Notes under the pieces: generated by a model | What the model was told of the DNA's origin: nothing | The model's database searches: none | Seen by the model: only the letters and a program-made list of their open reading frames with translations | Translations under genes and position numbers: made by a program | In this document: in pieces, positions 45,601-51,420 of the stretch | Numbering within the stretch: position 1 is the first letter of the stretch | Layout: each line of letters starts with the position of its first letter | NCBI GenBank assembly: GCA_951213105.1 | Contig: OX578149.1 | Coordinates: forward strand, 4,067,606-4,131,605 | Reading direction: 5' to 3' | Length of the DNA: 64,000 nt | Source: Amaurobius ferox | Taxonomy: Eukaryota > Arthropoda > Arachnida > Araneae > Amaurobiidae

Positions 45601-45858
45601 AAATTGATATAGCTAATCCTGATGTCATGACATAAAGAATATAATGAACAATAAATAAAGATACTATTAAAGTTTAAAAGAAAATAATCTGTAAATGAAA
45701 AGAAATTTTAGAGTTGATAACAGTAAATAATTTAGAGTTGATGCATATAAACAACCAGTAATGTGTCAAAAAAAAAATAATAAAATTACTTACATAGGCT
45801 CAGGTTTCTTAACTTCTTCAAATCTAAATTTAGATGGCCTTTTCTTGCCTGCCATCAT
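5777..45858 (-). CDS. MAP2K6: MAP kinase kinase MKK3/6 (licorne-type), six exons, 3' end outside window
   Basis: Dual-specificity kinase that phosphorylates and activates p38 MAP kinases in stress signalling (family knowledge). Six minus-strand exons join without a frame break: 45794-45858, 29934-30099, 28180-28299, 10058-10174, 6743-6922 and 5777-5854, all with GT-AG borders. They encode about 241 residues in order: a basic docking motif (KKRPSKFRF), the glycine loop LGRGAYGVV, the ATP-binding lysine in MAVK, the MDLDISMR helix, [14 protein letters not shown], the activation loop SVAKT with its two phosphorylation sites, and [18 protein letters not shown]. The [14 protein letters not shown] sequence marks MKK3/6 rather than MKK4 (SIAKTRDAG). 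The last ~90 residues are missing on the left. Introns of 18.0 and 15.7 kb are filled with transposons. An AG acceptor just before the start (45865-45866) suggests an upstream untranslated exon. Confidence 0.95.
5855..6742 (-). other. MKK3/6 intron between exons 5 and 6
   Basis: AT-rich intron. I see short A-runs and no repeat family or hidden exon. Confidence 0.6.
6743..6922 (-). CDS. MAP2K6: MKK3/6 exon 5 (catalytic and activation loops)
   Basis: 60 codons, phase 0 at both ends. It carries the catalytic loop HRDVKPSN, the metal-binding DFG and the activation segment [15 protein letters not shown]. Serine and threonine of S-V-A-K-T are the sites phosphorylated by upstream MAP3Ks in this family. 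The acceptor is CTTATATTGCAG and the donor GTAAGT (6742-6737). Confidence 0.97.
7197..7745 (+). mobile_element. old LTR fragment in MKK intron
   Basis: Diverged match, same strand, to the solo LTR at about 54010-54550. Shared landmarks in order are GTTCAGG, a stretch around TTCTATTCCATAG, AATTTATTTAAATT, CTAATTTGT, a CAGAAT/GTCCAT segment, ATTGG-CTGAC/TTGACC and TCTGTCAT. It is a decayed copy of the LARD-like family, showing the family has been active more than once. Confidence 0.55.
8297..8381 (+). mobile_element. 5'-truncated SINE tail with 14-bp target duplication
   Basis: A 57-bp insert (8311-8367) is flanked by perfect direct repeats ACCCATATTATATG at 8297-8310 and 8368-8381. The insert (GCCGTCCAAATGATTGCT ... 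GGACGGTCTGGGTCTTC) matches the 3' part of the tRNA-type SINE at 57142-57425 and relatives at 10690-10760 and 44049-44200. Long target duplications and 5' truncation are the marks of LINE-driven retroposition. Confidence 0.75.
8382..10057. other. intron sequence without recognised features
   Basis: AT-rich intron leading to the donor of exon 4. I see no transposase, RNA gene or clear repeat family member. Confidence 0.5.
10058..10174 (-). CDS. MAP2K6: MKK3/6 exon 4 (hinge)
   Basis: 39 codons, phase 0 at both ends. It encodes [20 protein letters not shown], then [19 protein letters not shown], the hinge and start of the C-lobe. The acceptor is TTTCTTAG and the donor GTAAGT (10057-10052). The intron before it, 18.0 kb, is the longest in the window. 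Confidence 0.95.
10690..10760 (-). mobile_element. SINE tail copy, minus strand
   Basis: The reverse complement reads GGCTGTCCAAACAGCTGCTG ... GGATGAGTCGGACGTTCTGA ... TCTTCCACA, matching the tail shared with 8311-8367 and the end of the SINE at 57142. No tRNA-like head is seen here. Confidence 0.6.
10777..10802 (+). repeat. TG microsatellite
   Basis: Uninterrupted TG repeat followed by TATATA; the next element begins immediately after it. A TA microsatellite lies further left at about 10468-10495. Confidence 0.9.
10808..10925 (+). mobile_element. pogo/Tigger terminal fragment
   Basis: Starts ACAGTAGCAGACCAATTATC and continues with CCGGAATCCTCCGGACC and CTGGATTTTTGA, a layout typical of pogo/Tigger termini that mirror ATTATCCGGAA against a CCGGAT motif. 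It directly follows TATATA. No transposase or second end is seen nearby, so only one end remains. Confidence 0.45.
11130..11590 (+). repeat. diverged tandem duplication
   Basis: Two segments about 345 bp apart (near 11130-11250 and 11470-11590) share, in order, ACTAAAAT, CAGTTTATTT/CAGCTTATTT, TTTCTATACAA, GTATACTAAAT-like and TTTTTGTATGCTA. The region between includes a short G-run (11338-11346). No convincing protein. Confidence 0.5.
11591..13087. other. intron sequence, nothing recognised
   Basis: A 134-codon minus-strand open frame (11731-12135) exists but has no recognisable domain, no conserved motif and no splice context, so it is not called. Otherwise only AT-rich intron. Confidence 0.5.
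13088..13495 (+). CDS. GIY-YIG endonuclease domain of a Penelope-like element (partial)
   Basis: About 135 residues. The nuclease core is visible: GVY (residues 19-21) as the GIY half, FYIGSTKR (34-41) as the YIG half, then IRLAEH (45-50) with the arginine and histidine expected of the catalytic helix, and LLFEPF (92-97) with a glutamate in the place of the metal-binding acid. The protein ends at a TGA (13493-13495). In Penelope-like elements this domain sits C-terminal to reverse transcriptase and makes the first nick during insertion. Here the upstream part is gone. The frame is open throughout, so this may be a relatively young fragment. The chosen start is only the first ATG, not a real one. 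Confidence 0.7.
   Translation: MYSNSNKLGDRDDFKSFAGVYVVPLLSTDGNFKFYIGSTKRTIGIRLAEHARDVRDSKLSTALAQFVVKDNFQPLFQKTFLLMRCNNPRDILLFEPFFIYIYHESVCNFDPVMNLSYAWRLILDSMQFKSLQSYL
13719..13760 (+). ncRNA. hammerhead-ribozyme-like motif
   Basis: Order of elements: GCCA (13719-13722), core CTGATGA (13723-13729), stem II GAGCAT/ATGCTC with ACTT loop (13731-13746), core GAAA (13747-13750), palindromic GCGC (13751-13754), TA, then TGGC (13757-13760) pairing with the first GCCA. This is a type-I layout with a minimal stem III, as described for Penelope-like elements. Predicted cleavage would follow A13756 (triplet CTA). One extra A (13730) sits between core and stem II, which may weaken activity. Confidence 0.55.
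14040..16012 (-). pseudogene. decayed hAT transposase (zinc-finger MYM/ZNF862-like type)
   Basis: Read on the minus strand from ATG at 16012. An N-terminal segment with [10 protein letters not shown] and a C-x-x-C motif ([18 protein letters not shown], about 15900) precedes [20 protein letters not shown]. The catalytic core shows [15 protein letters not shown] (first Asp) and [13 protein letters not shown] (second Asp). The C-terminal dimerisation part has [20 protein letters not shown] (third acid, Glu) and ends with [19 protein letters not shown]. Stop codons (for example after MAVQL and after DPNNE) and frame changes around 14510-15150 show it is dead. Ends and target duplication were not found. 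Confidence 0.8.
16013..16870. other. intron sequence, nothing recognised
   Basis: No protein, RNA or repeat family recognised. A TA microsatellite (16879-16919) follows, into which the next element is inserted. Confidence 0.5.
17385..18703 (+). pseudogene. Tigger-type transposase, internally deleted
   Basis: The N-terminal helix-turn-helix region ([20 protein letters not shown], then [15 protein letters not shown]) is followed by a CENP-B-like second DNA-binding region ([20 protein letters not shown], then [11 protein letters not shown]). The first catalytic Asp is in [10 protein letters not shown] (about 17872-17901). Damage: TGA as the third codon (17391), TGA at 17751, a frameshift in the A-run near 17957-17963 and a deletion near 18190-18240 that removes the second and third Asp. 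The acidic tail and the family-typical C-terminus QTTIKDFFN are retained (to 18702). Confidence 0.85.
18186..18210. repeat. short near-perfect palindrome at deletion junction
   Basis: GTACGTTTATC and GATAAACGTAC flank a 3-base centre. It falls where the Tigger transposase loses its catalytic core, so it may mark the breakpoint. Confidence 0.7.
19051..20577 (+). mobile_element. Tc1-like transposon with both ends and TA duplication
   Basis: 1527 bp. Ends are CACTGCTGAACAATTGCTAA at 19051 and, inverted, CACTGCTGGACAATTGCTAA ending at 20577, flanked by TA on both sides (19049-19050 and 20578-20579). It was inserted at the edge of the TA tract that also borders the Tigger element. The transposase gene (19309-20331) is broken. 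Confidence 0.92.
19309..20331 (+). pseudogene. Tc1 transposase pseudogene
   Basis: 190 residues are open from ATG 19309. The paired-like helix-turn-helix region ([20 protein letters not shown]) and the first catalytic Asp in [18 protein letters not shown] are intact. A TGA follows at 19879, then frame changes. Other frames give [20 protein letters not shown], the second Asp in [12 protein letters not shown] (around 20025) and VHSPDLNP (around 20130). The family expects Glu right after DLNP (DLNPIEH-type), but here DLNP runs almost straight into AWDAL, so the third catalytic residue has been lost by a small deletion. Inactive. Confidence 0.88.
20580..21309. other. intron sequence between Tc1 and mariner
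   Basis: A TA microsatellite (20987-21010) and a second one just before the mariner (21297-21309). No gene or further family recognised. Confidence 0.6.
21310..22622 (+). mobile_element. mariner transposon, right end decayed
   Basis: The left end CAGTGCGTCAAAGAATTTTT lies against TATATA. The expected inverted right end is not intact; a weak match (GGTACAGTTAAAAAG) near 22597-22612 may be what is left. It contains a mariner transposase pseudogene. Confidence 0.75.
21500..22568 (+). pseudogene. mariner transposase pseudogene
   Basis: Pieces in three frames: the N-terminal region with [20 protein letters not shown] (about 21640), then [20 protein letters not shown] (first Asp, about 21960), then [11 protein letters not shown] (second Asp, about 22255), and the family-typical C-terminus [12 protein letters not shown] ending at 22567. 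The third acid region is garbled by a short duplication (CCACCGTAT repeated near 22340 and 22365). Several frameshifts; inactive. Confidence 0.85.
22623..23398. other. intron sequence with one inverted repeat
   Basis: TTGTTCATTTTGAA (23069-23082) and TTCAAAATGAACAA (23110-23123) form a perfect 14-bp inverted repeat with a 27-base spacer. Nothing else recognised. Confidence 0.6.
23399..23640 (-). mobile_element. possible LTR or transcript 3' end fragment
   Basis: On the minus strand the segment has AATAAA (in CTGAATAAAGCC) shortly before a TGTAACAACAACA end that abuts a TA tract, as at the end of a retrotransposon LTR or polyadenylated transcript copy. No coding part was found, and no partner LTR. 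Confidence 0.35.
23698..25614 (+). repeat. array copy 1: six diverged ~300-bp units
   Basis: Starts TATATACTAATTGCCAAGTG followed by a TCTG repeat and ends near GGGTATTCGACTAG. Inside, one motif order recurs: GGGTGCTCCACAC/GTTCGAAA, GTGAAATGATAG, AGCATGCTTCG, GAGATAGAGACTTCAAATTT, GGAAGAAAGTGTGCAATTTC, a G-run, AATGTTCGATTTGCCGAATA, GATAGAGGCTTGAAATTTGG, then AAAAATGTTCATTTAAGGGG. The GGTGCTCC-type anchors fall near 23858, 24181, 24440, 24738, 25055 and 25353. No open reading frame runs through the units. Confidence 0.85.
25616..27245 (+). repeat. array copy 2: five units, one lost
   Basis: A second head-to-tail copy of the same element: same start (TATATACTATTTGCCAAGTG, TCTG repeat) and same end (GGGGTTGCTTATTGCGAGA ... 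GGGTATTCAACTAG). Anchors near 25769, 26065, 26386, 26688 and 26981. Units 1 and 3-6 of copy 1 have clear counterparts. The unit anchored at 24181 has none: in copy 2 the first half of unit 1 runs straight into the second half of unit 2. Confidence 0.85.
27246..28179. other. intron sequence with long AT microsatellite
   Basis: AT tract at about 27558-27600. The rest is unremarkable intron leading to the exon 3 donor. Confidence 0.6.
28180..28299 (-). CDS. MAP2K6: MKK3/6 exon 3 (helix C region)
   Basis: Exactly 40 codons, both borders in phase 0. It encodes [20 protein letters not shown] followed by [20 protein letters not shown], the helix-C and early N-lobe segment of MKK3/6. The acceptor is GATTTCTAG and the donor GTGAGT. 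Confidence 0.94.
28522..28590 (+). mobile_element. hAT-type terminal sequence
   Basis: CAGGGGTTGGCAACC followed by AGCAGCCCGAGGACCACATG and TGGCCC resembles the ends of Charlie-like hAT elements. No transposase or partner end nearby; probably one end of a non-autonomous copy. Confidence 0.45.
28610..29105 (+). repeat. three diverged ~165-bp tandem units
   Basis: Each unit has, in order, TTTTTAAAT/TTATAA, TTGAAACATATATCTATGTA-type, a TCCAAAG(G/T)CCT-type segment, a T-run, ACGTACTATCAAACC and AGA(A)TGGTTCC. Units lie near 28618, 28777 and 28943. No protein. Confidence 0.7.
29106..29933. other. intron sequence
   Basis: AT-rich intron with a T-run (29820-29838). Nothing else recognised. Confidence 0.6.
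29934..30099 (-). CDS. MAP2K6: MKK3/6 exon 2 (glycine loop and ATP lysine)
   Basis: The exon opens with T, completing codon ATT, then encodes 55 residues from AAPRNLDKR through FEVEADDLE to the P-loop [13 protein letters not shown] and MAVK. A second possible AG acceptor a few bases inside would put a stop in frame, which settles the border at 30099. The donor GTAATT follows at 29933. Confidence 0.93.
30386..30513 (+). pseudogene. possible Copia gag N-terminal fragment
   Basis: 42 codons with [20 protein letters not shown] and CYGFID, similar to the N-terminal N-Y-x-x-W segment of Copia gag proteins. It stops at 30511-30513. No protease, integrase or reverse transcriptase follows. Short, so the call is tentative. 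Confidence 0.4.
30514..31924. other. intron sequence, possible LINE tail
   Basis: Around 31480-31500 the minus strand reads CCTGGGTAAAGCCGGGTA, a phrase common near the 3' ends of RTE-type LINEs, but no LINE protein is present. A G-rich tract sits near 31300. Otherwise nothing recognised. Confidence 0.35.
32350..32617 (+). pseudogene. Tigger transposase, 5' piece
   Basis: Starts at ATG 32350 with [40 protein letters not shown] and a helix-turn-helix ([18 protein letters not shown]). The open frame is cut at 32617 by the LTR element. The pogo/psq-type DNA-binding domain is thus separated from the catalytic domain by 6.2 kb. Confidence 0.85.
32618..34654 (-). repeat. 3' LTR of the LARD-like element
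   Basis: Nearly identical to 36752-38784 over most of its length, with scattered single-base differences. The outermost ~150 bp (32618-32765, the U5 end) differ strongly. It contains a TATA signal (TATATAA on minus, 34077-34071) and AATAAA on minus (32952-32947). Confidence 0.85.
36732..36749 (-). promoter_or_regulatory. primer-binding-site-like sequence
   Basis: On the minus strand, two bases after the LTR end, the sequence reads TGGCGCCGTTTGACCAGT. TGG start and position are those of a tRNA primer site. The TGGCGCC part is common in metazoan gypsy-type elements. I cannot name the tRNA. Confidence 0.6.
36752..38784 (-). repeat. 5' LTR of the LARD-like element
   Basis: Direct partner of 32618-34654. 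Minus-strand TATATAA at 38207-38201 predicts transcription start near 38175, leaving about 1.4 kb of R and U5. Open frames inside the LTRs occur identically in both copies simply because the LTRs are identical, and show no known domain. Confidence 0.85.
38201..38207 (-). promoter_or_regulatory. TATA box of the 5' LTR
   Basis: TATATAA on the minus strand in a GC-richer setting (GCAGTATATAAGCAAATCGC). The same sequence is present in the other LTR (34071-34077) and in the solo LTR (54556-54562). Confidence 0.6.
38785..40286 (+). pseudogene. Tigger transposase, 3' piece with DDD core
   Basis: Continues in frame from the 5' piece (V-I, then [17 protein letters not shown]). CENP-B-like domain: [20 protein letters not shown]. 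Catalytic residues: [10 protein letters not shown] (first Asp, about 39085), [10 protein letters not shown] (second Asp, about 39434) and [18 protein letters not shown] (third Asp, about 39528). One frameshift in the A-rich tract at 39105-39125, a stop at 39761-39763 and a stop at 40079-40081 break it. An acidic tail and LLITDFM match the usual Tigger C-terminus. It is better preserved than the copy at 17.4 kb. Confidence 0.88.
40585..41395. other. intron sequence, nothing recognised
   Basis: AT-rich. No gene, RNA or repeat family seen. Confidence 0.5.
41399..41500 (+). repeat. left arm of a 3.8-kb-spaced inverted repeat
   Basis: GGCGGTAAGCCAAAGAGTAT ... CCTTCTTTCACATCA ... CGTTTTATCGCCAGT is matched in reverse complement by 45206-45293. 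The arms are about 90 bp and imperfect; the left arm has an extra segment. Confidence 0.65.
41520..42110 (+). repeat. second copy of the interspersed repeat seen at 2910-3700
   Basis: Same landmarks and order as 2910-3700 (TGAATACTGGAAG, ATCAGAACCTTTAATA, ACTAGCATGAGC, GTCTGTCTGTCTGTAATGCT, ATTCAATATCTTGGAAA), with many substitutions and gaps. Confidence 0.6.
42322..42366 (+). repeat. left arm of a fold-back repeat, cut by a hAT
   Basis: CTCCGTTAGGTTCTGTCC ... ACTATAAGCATGGG is the inverted match of 43905-43965. The rest of the fold-back element resumes at 43776. Confidence 0.65.
42367..43767 (-). mobile_element. hAT transposon, 1.4 kb, perfect 8-bp target duplication
   Basis: Ends CAGGGTTG and CAACCCTG, flanked by AGCATGGG on both sides (42359-42366 and 43768-43775). 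Inside is the C-terminal part of a hAT transposase on the minus strand; the rest has been lost, so this is an internally deleted copy. Confidence 0.9.
42780..43308 (-). pseudogene. hAT transposase C-terminal remnant
   Basis: Minus strand: [20 protein letters not shown] followed by MGKDLTDSQ, a typical hAT insertion-domain phrase, then [14 protein letters not shown], a frameshifted segment with LAELAI, and the dimerisation end [30 protein letters not shown]. Premature stop near 42860 and frame breaks near 43010. The N-terminal half and first catalytic Asp are absent. Confidence 0.75.
43776..43965 (+). repeat. right part of the fold-back repeat
   Basis: Runs from TGCCCATAGCAC to GGGCACCCATTGAAGAC and then CAAAACCTAACGGAGTCG, the inverse of 42322-42366. 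An inner segment (GACCTTGAATGTCCAGGGG, GATCCCCACATTTG) is homologous, inverted, to 44296-44437. Confidence 0.65.
44049..44200 (+). repeat. two SINE-tail copies in tandem
   Basis: Two ~82-bp units: GGCCACTCAAATGGTTGCTG ... GAGTGGTCAGGGTTTTCAAC and GGTCACTCAAACAGCTGCTG ... GAATGGTCTGGATCTTCAAC. They match the SINE tail at 8311-8367 and 57355-57425. Confidence 0.6.
44203..44437 (+). repeat. MITE-like copies bounded by GGGTGCCCATA
   Basis: Two overlapping copies, both with GGTGCCCATAGGGG, AAATGTAGGTATCAAG and a CTCATCC/CACCCATGAGTTTG segment, and a third in the opposite orientation at 43767-43910. Ends read GGGTGCCC and its inverse, so short terminal inverted repeats are likely. Non-coding. Confidence 0.6.
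44926..45122 (+). repeat. tandem duplication, ~98-bp unit
   Basis: TTTAATTTAGTCAATACTGA ... AAGTTATATATCC is repeated directly with few differences (second copy starts near 45028). Confidence 0.85.
45206..45293 (-). repeat. right arm of the 41.4/45.2-kb inverted repeat
   Basis: The reverse complement reads GGAGCGGTAAGCCAAAGAGT, ATCCTTCTTTCAAATCAG and CGTTTTATCGCCAGTATGGG, matching 41399-41500. Confidence 0.65.
45794..45858 (-). CDS. MAP2K6: MKK3/6 exon 1 (start and docking motif)
   Basis: Two ATG codons lie in tandem (45858-45856 and 45855-45853); either could start, giving M-M-A-G-K-K or M-A-G-K-K. The exon encodes about 20 residues with the basic-hydrophobic D-motif KKRPSKFRF that binds p38 in this family. 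It ends with AT of a split codon at donor GTAAGT (45793-45788). A pyrimidine-rich TCTCTTTTAG sits right before the start, so the 5' leader is probably spliced. Confidence 0.85.
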
Positions 45859-48800
45859 TAAAATCTAAAAGAGATATATAAATTAATGACCTAGGCCATA
45901 AAAGCTTCATTTAAAATTAAATGAACTTGAAATAAGAATCAAATTTTATATCACATTCCTTATTTATGTTGGAAAATTGAAATTAAAAAAATTAACAAAC
46001 TTTAGAAAATTTTTAAATAATTCAGCAGTTATCATTTAACATTAATTTCAACAAATATAACATTTCACTCCCTTCAAATTGCAAATCTTGAAGCAGGAGA
46101 AGCTTCATTTTAAAGTGACTGATAGAAAGTAATTGAAGCTGGTCAAATTTATTAGAAATCAAGGTTTTCAATTTCAAAAATAAGTATTATTAACGTAAGT
46201 ATTCAACACTGCAACTTGACCATATGGAAGAAAATTAGATGACTTTGGGAATACAAAAGCATTGAAAATTGCCTAATGTTTAATTCAATCCAGCTGGAAC
46301 TGGATCAGACCTACAAACATGCAATCTGGAGACTTTGCCATCTCAAATAAACACCAATGGATTATCAATTATCAGTGTTTCTCACAGTCAAAGAAAAAAA
46401 TATTCTAGTTAATTACATAATTAGATTATTTACTTACTGCTTGCAGTTTTGTGCTATGTTACTAAGTTAATTTACCCTGTATGTTAAAGAAACTAGCATA
46501 GTAACATTTCATACAACAACAAACACTACAAAACACTTGAATGTAATCTCTTTCAGAAAACAAAGATCAAACAATGTTCTTGAATGCAAGAGCTTTTGAC
46601 ATTTGTTTAATTTAATTTTTAATAACAGTTTAAGAAATCAAAAAATGACATCCTTCTAATGTTGCCATTTAATATTATTGTGAACAATAGCATTGTTAGG
46701 CATCAAATTTGACGACCAGGTTGAAGAATCTAGTCATCAAATTGAAATTTCTAATCACAAATTATGACCAACGACTGCTAATTTCGAACACTGTGTGAAT
46801 TTGGTTTTCATTCTTTGAAGGGTTATCTGCATAATTTCTGTAATAACTTTCACAGTATGTAGACAAAAATACAGATCCAATGAGTATTTCGGTGTCATGG
46901 TTGGCCATTGAGAATGCTCATGGTCACAGAAATGCTCTTTATGAGATTTTCACTGCTATCAAGCATCTCTATTTTTCCACATTTGAGAGGCTATCGAGTA
47001 ACAAATCTCTTAAACAATATCAAACAAAGAATCTGATAGTTTGTCACATTAAAACTATCATAATCAACAGCCAGAGCTTGATTTAAGTGGTATCGCTTTG
47101 CAAATCAAATTTATGCAAAGAGCGACAGAAAAATTGTGACAATTCACAGTAATTGATGTAGTGATAATAATCTTCCATTGCAAGTTTGTTTTTAAAATTC
47201 CCGTGCTAGCATGTGCACACGTTCAAATGGATATATGACATCATAACACCATTGAATATAAAAATTGGAAAGCATGTTTTTACCGATAAAATCCAATTTC
47301 CGATCGTTTCTTTCTTGTCAAGGATTCAAATTCGAAAATATCTACCACAGAGAAAAGATTTAAAAATAATTTGCAATGAATGTTTCGCAGAGAGATTTTC
47401 ATGAAAATGTTTCTTATTAAACAGGTCAAAAAGTGTTCCGTGGATCAGCGTTTTGTGTATTTTCCCTAAGAAATTCCCTTTTTCCAAAAAATTTCTTCAG
47501 TGGCTTCGTCCAGAAGCACTGCAAACTGTCATTCCATTCAAATTTATTACACTGATAAGTCATGGCTCCATGCTTTTTGACTGACTGAAACAATATTTCA
47601 TTATTCTTGAGTGTGTAGGGGTGAGGTAAGCTGCAAATCATTCTGATTTTCCTGAATTTATTCAGTTTTTTTTAGCATTCTACCAGCAATCTGGTTTTCG
47701 GTAAAAATAGCCCAGTTTTTTATATCACCAAGAAATCGTACTAACTTTCATGGCATGTCTTCGATCGCGATGTGCTAAGTAATTGCTGCTAATATTTTGG
47801 ACAGAACACAAACAATAAGAAAAAGCATCATCATCTTATTCGCAGTAGGGAAATTTGGTCTACTAATATTTTGTTACCAAACATCAAGCACATTTTTTAA
47901 CAAATTCCCAAAATAAATTTTGCTGAAAAGCGAAAAAATAAATAAATAAATAAACTGTTATAACAACTTCTGGCTACTGCAAATCCTTAACCTTACCAGT
48001 TTCATCTCTTGGAAAAATGTACAAATAATTTTGTTACAGGGTTTGACTTGAATATATTTTTAAATGAAATCCTTTACTTCAATGAGATGAGTATTTTGAG
48101 TTGACCTGCCCCTTCTATTATTTAGCAAATAATTCCCTATAGTATATATTTATCAGATGCATGTCATTTATTAGTTAATAATTTGCTAAAGAAAGGTTAG
48201 CAATATTGTAAAAAATTTCCATTTAGACACAATCGTCAGTATATTTTGTTATATTTTTTCATTTTTGCAATCTGTTTGCATCCACTAATATTTCCATATT
48301 TCTTTTTATAGAGAAATTATAATAAATATAATAAATTTTATAGAGAAATTAAATAACATATAATAAATGAAATGAAGTTATATTTTTAGAATAACATTAT
48401 TATTTATTATTTAGGAATGATTTAGGCTTATAAGAAACTAGAGGTGTTTTGATATCCGATTATAGGTTTTGCCGATATATCGATATTTTTCTGATACAAT
48501 CGATATTTTTTTCCCTTCCCTTTTTATACTTCAGTATTGAGTAAATGGGTTTTCTTTAACTGTCTTTTGTCCTGAAACAGAATGATGTGCAGAAAGACAA
48601 TAAAATATAGAAATATCTCACTTGCCTGAAAGGTAGATAATGGAAGCCAGGAATAAGTCTGTCGAATTTTATAATCTGCATGAAAGGACAACTCTCTAAA
48701 GTTGAAGATAATTCGGCATTATGTTCAAATGTTTATAGTCAATGGTCCCCACTCCTCTGTAATTTATTTATCTTTAGCATGGTATGGAGATGTTTAACTC

Positions 48801-48907
48801 TGGATACATAAATGAAATCCCTTAATTATAAAACTGAGTCAGCCAGCCACAACAAACATCTCTAATCAGATGTATAGTATAAATATCATATTTGGTGTTT
48901 CCAGTCG
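45859..48907. other. upstream region of the MKK gene
   Basis: Expected to hold the MKK promoter and a probable untranslated first exon, because an acceptor-like TCTCTTTTAG ends at 45865. I could not place either. No convincing protein, RNA gene or known transposon in these 3 kb. Confidence 0.4.
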
Positions 48908-51420
48908 CAGGGTTCCCACTAAGTCAGGAAAATAGGGGGAAAATTTCTCTCCTTCCAGAAAATTTTGGGAGAGATTTTTTGTCATAAGGGGCTCTACCAC
49001 CAACACATCGTAAATCTACCCGGGTTCGAAATAACCGGTTATTCCGCACGTGAATCAAATTTTACGAAATGTGGTACCACGAAGACTTATTTGGGTGCCT
49101 AAAGTTGTACGAAGGTTCGTAAAAACCCCTTGATAATTTCACCCTCTAAGGAGGCCGTGAAACCTGAAATAAGGTACGTAATAGCAGTATTCAAGATGGC
49201 GGTCTTGTATTTGCGAGTGATCGTTTTTGAAAGGAAGAAAAATTCAACCACAGAAGTTAAATTAATTATGCTAATTGACAATGAATTTGTTTCATTGTTC
49301 AGGTTAAATTACCACCAAGTTGCCGACTAAATTAGTATCAAATGCTTCGATAATAATTTCCTTGGAATATGTAAAACGACGATCTTGAGAAATTTTATAA
49401 GCACCAATTTTTCATCAAATCTGAAAATTTTGTTCCACATATATTAAAATACAAGCTTATTTATTTACTTCAAAGGATCTGCCGCTGCCCTTTCAATTTT
49501 CAAAATATTTCTTTTCTTTTTTTCTATTTGGAAGTTCGTATAATTATTTAGGTTTCAGCTATGTTAACGTTATCGAACTCAACTATCTCTCTTTCACGAA
49601 TCGTTAAATAAACATCTGACAGAATTTTAAAAATAAAACCTGTATTTTTTTATACAATTTTTTCCCCCAAAACTATATTAAAACAACTTCAAAATATATT
49701 CTGCTTTTAAAAGAACATCCTGAAATAGCACTGTAAGGTTTAGAGCATGTAATTTCTTATTACACTCAACATGGCATAGCACTCTTGCTTAGGCGGTAGG
49801 AGAGACGCTCAGCAATCGAGAGGTCTCAGGTTCAAATCAGAGTGGGTTTTATTTTTAAAACTTGTGCTGCCATCTGTTACTAAAATATTCAGGTGAAATG
49901 TTTTGTAATAACGTGCAGAGCTTTCTGTTTAAAGTTTTATCCTCAAATTACTTAACTTGAATAAATTATTAAGTTTACGTTTTCGTAAAATTTATTTTGA
50001 AGTTAATTTGAAAATTTTTTATACTTTAGTTAAGTATACTTTATACCAACCAAAGATGAAATATACATTTTCTACTATGACAAATGATGTTTACTTTAAA
50101 ATTAATTTTCCTGTAGTCCGTAGAGAGTTAGCTCATCATTGACACACGCAGATGTAAAATTTTGTTCAGGTTCAATTATTTAAGAAAAAAAAATAACATT
50201 TTGCTAAATATATTTCATTTTTTTTAATATTATAACTTTACTTATTTGTGTTTTACTTTTGTAAATGATTTTCGGTTCTTTATGTTGTTTGAGAAGATAC
50301 TTGAGAAGAAAACTATAAGATTTTCCCTAAGCATTTTACATGAATTTCATCATATTTTGTGAAAGGACCCCCCCCCCCCCCACAATACTTTTCAAATACT
50401 AAAAGCAAGTACAAGATATATATTTTACTACTCATCACATTTTCAAAAAAAATTTGTATTTTTTATATTTGTAAAAGTAAGTACAGCACAAATAAAAAGA
50501 ATATACAGTAAAAACTCTGATATTTAAAATGTATTTCTTAAATATGAAAGAATTGCAACTGCTTTACAAAAACTGTTAAAATATTCTTAATTTGCTTTTC
50601 TGTGGCACTGATATCAAAACTAAACCATAATATATTAATCCTAGTTTAACTTTTAGATACGCAAACTGTGAATAACTTTAGGTAATATAATCCTTTTTGG
50701 GACTTGGAAAACAAGTATATTATAGTTTTCTCGAAAATTGATATCAAAAGCATTTAGTACATTTAACATTTAGTAATTCATCTAAAAAATGTATTTCTTT
50801 TCCAACTTTTTGTTTATTTATAATAAAGGCAATTATGATTAATGTTATTGTCAATCGAAATCACACAGTTCTATTAATCAAAGTATTCTTCATCTGCAAA
50901 AAAAAAGTATTTTTCATCGGTGAAAGAAAAGTGTTTATAAAGCACTATGTTAACTCCTTTCGTATTTAACTATTGACTTCAATTGGTCCAGAGAGATTCC
51001 GCCTTAACTCCACCCCCCTGTCCATCAAAGTGTAACGAAACCGAATTCCGACGACTTCATAGTACGGTTATCGCAGACTTTCGTAAATGACGAGGTGGAA
51101 TAATATGGATTTCCGTGAGAAAATAATTCAGGGCAGTTGGTGGTAGGGCCCAAGGAGAGAAACTTAAAATTTCATTTTTTTTACTATGCTAATTTAGAAA
51201 GTAATAAAAAAGAAAGCATTAACTATAACTCATTTTCTTCGACATTTAAATTTTTTAATTCTTAAAACTAACATTCTTTCTTACTAGCATTCTTTTTAAA
51301 AATTAATTAGGAGTCGTTTAAGTATTAAGTAAGCACATTTTTGGTAATTTTATACCCCCCCCCCCACACACACTTGTTAGCAAAAATACTCAAATTCCTG
51401 ACTTCCCCCATGCTTACATT
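48908..51420. mobile_element. possible transposon with inverted ends
   Basis: Left: CAGGGTTCCCACTAAGTCAG, then AATTTCTCTCC and GGGGCTCTACCACCAAC (to about 49006). Right, inverted: GTTGGTGGTAGGGCCC and GGAGAGAAA (51139-51170) and TTCCTGACTT (about 51396-51405). The inverse order suggests two ends of one element of about 2.5 kb. No transposase in between, and no target duplication found. Confidence 0.35.
49776..49845 (+). ncRNA. tRNA-like segment, probably pseudogene or SINE head
   Basis: A-box-like TTAGGCGGTAGGAG and B-box-like GGTTCAAATC, with outer CACTCT/AGAGTG pairing like an acceptor stem. The T-arm does not fold properly, so a working tRNA is unlikely. Confidence 0.35.

Noticed and set aside
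49776..49845. Functional tRNA gene
   Set aside because: A- and B-box-like words and an outer stem exist, but the T-arm does not pair; kept only as a tRNA-like remnant.
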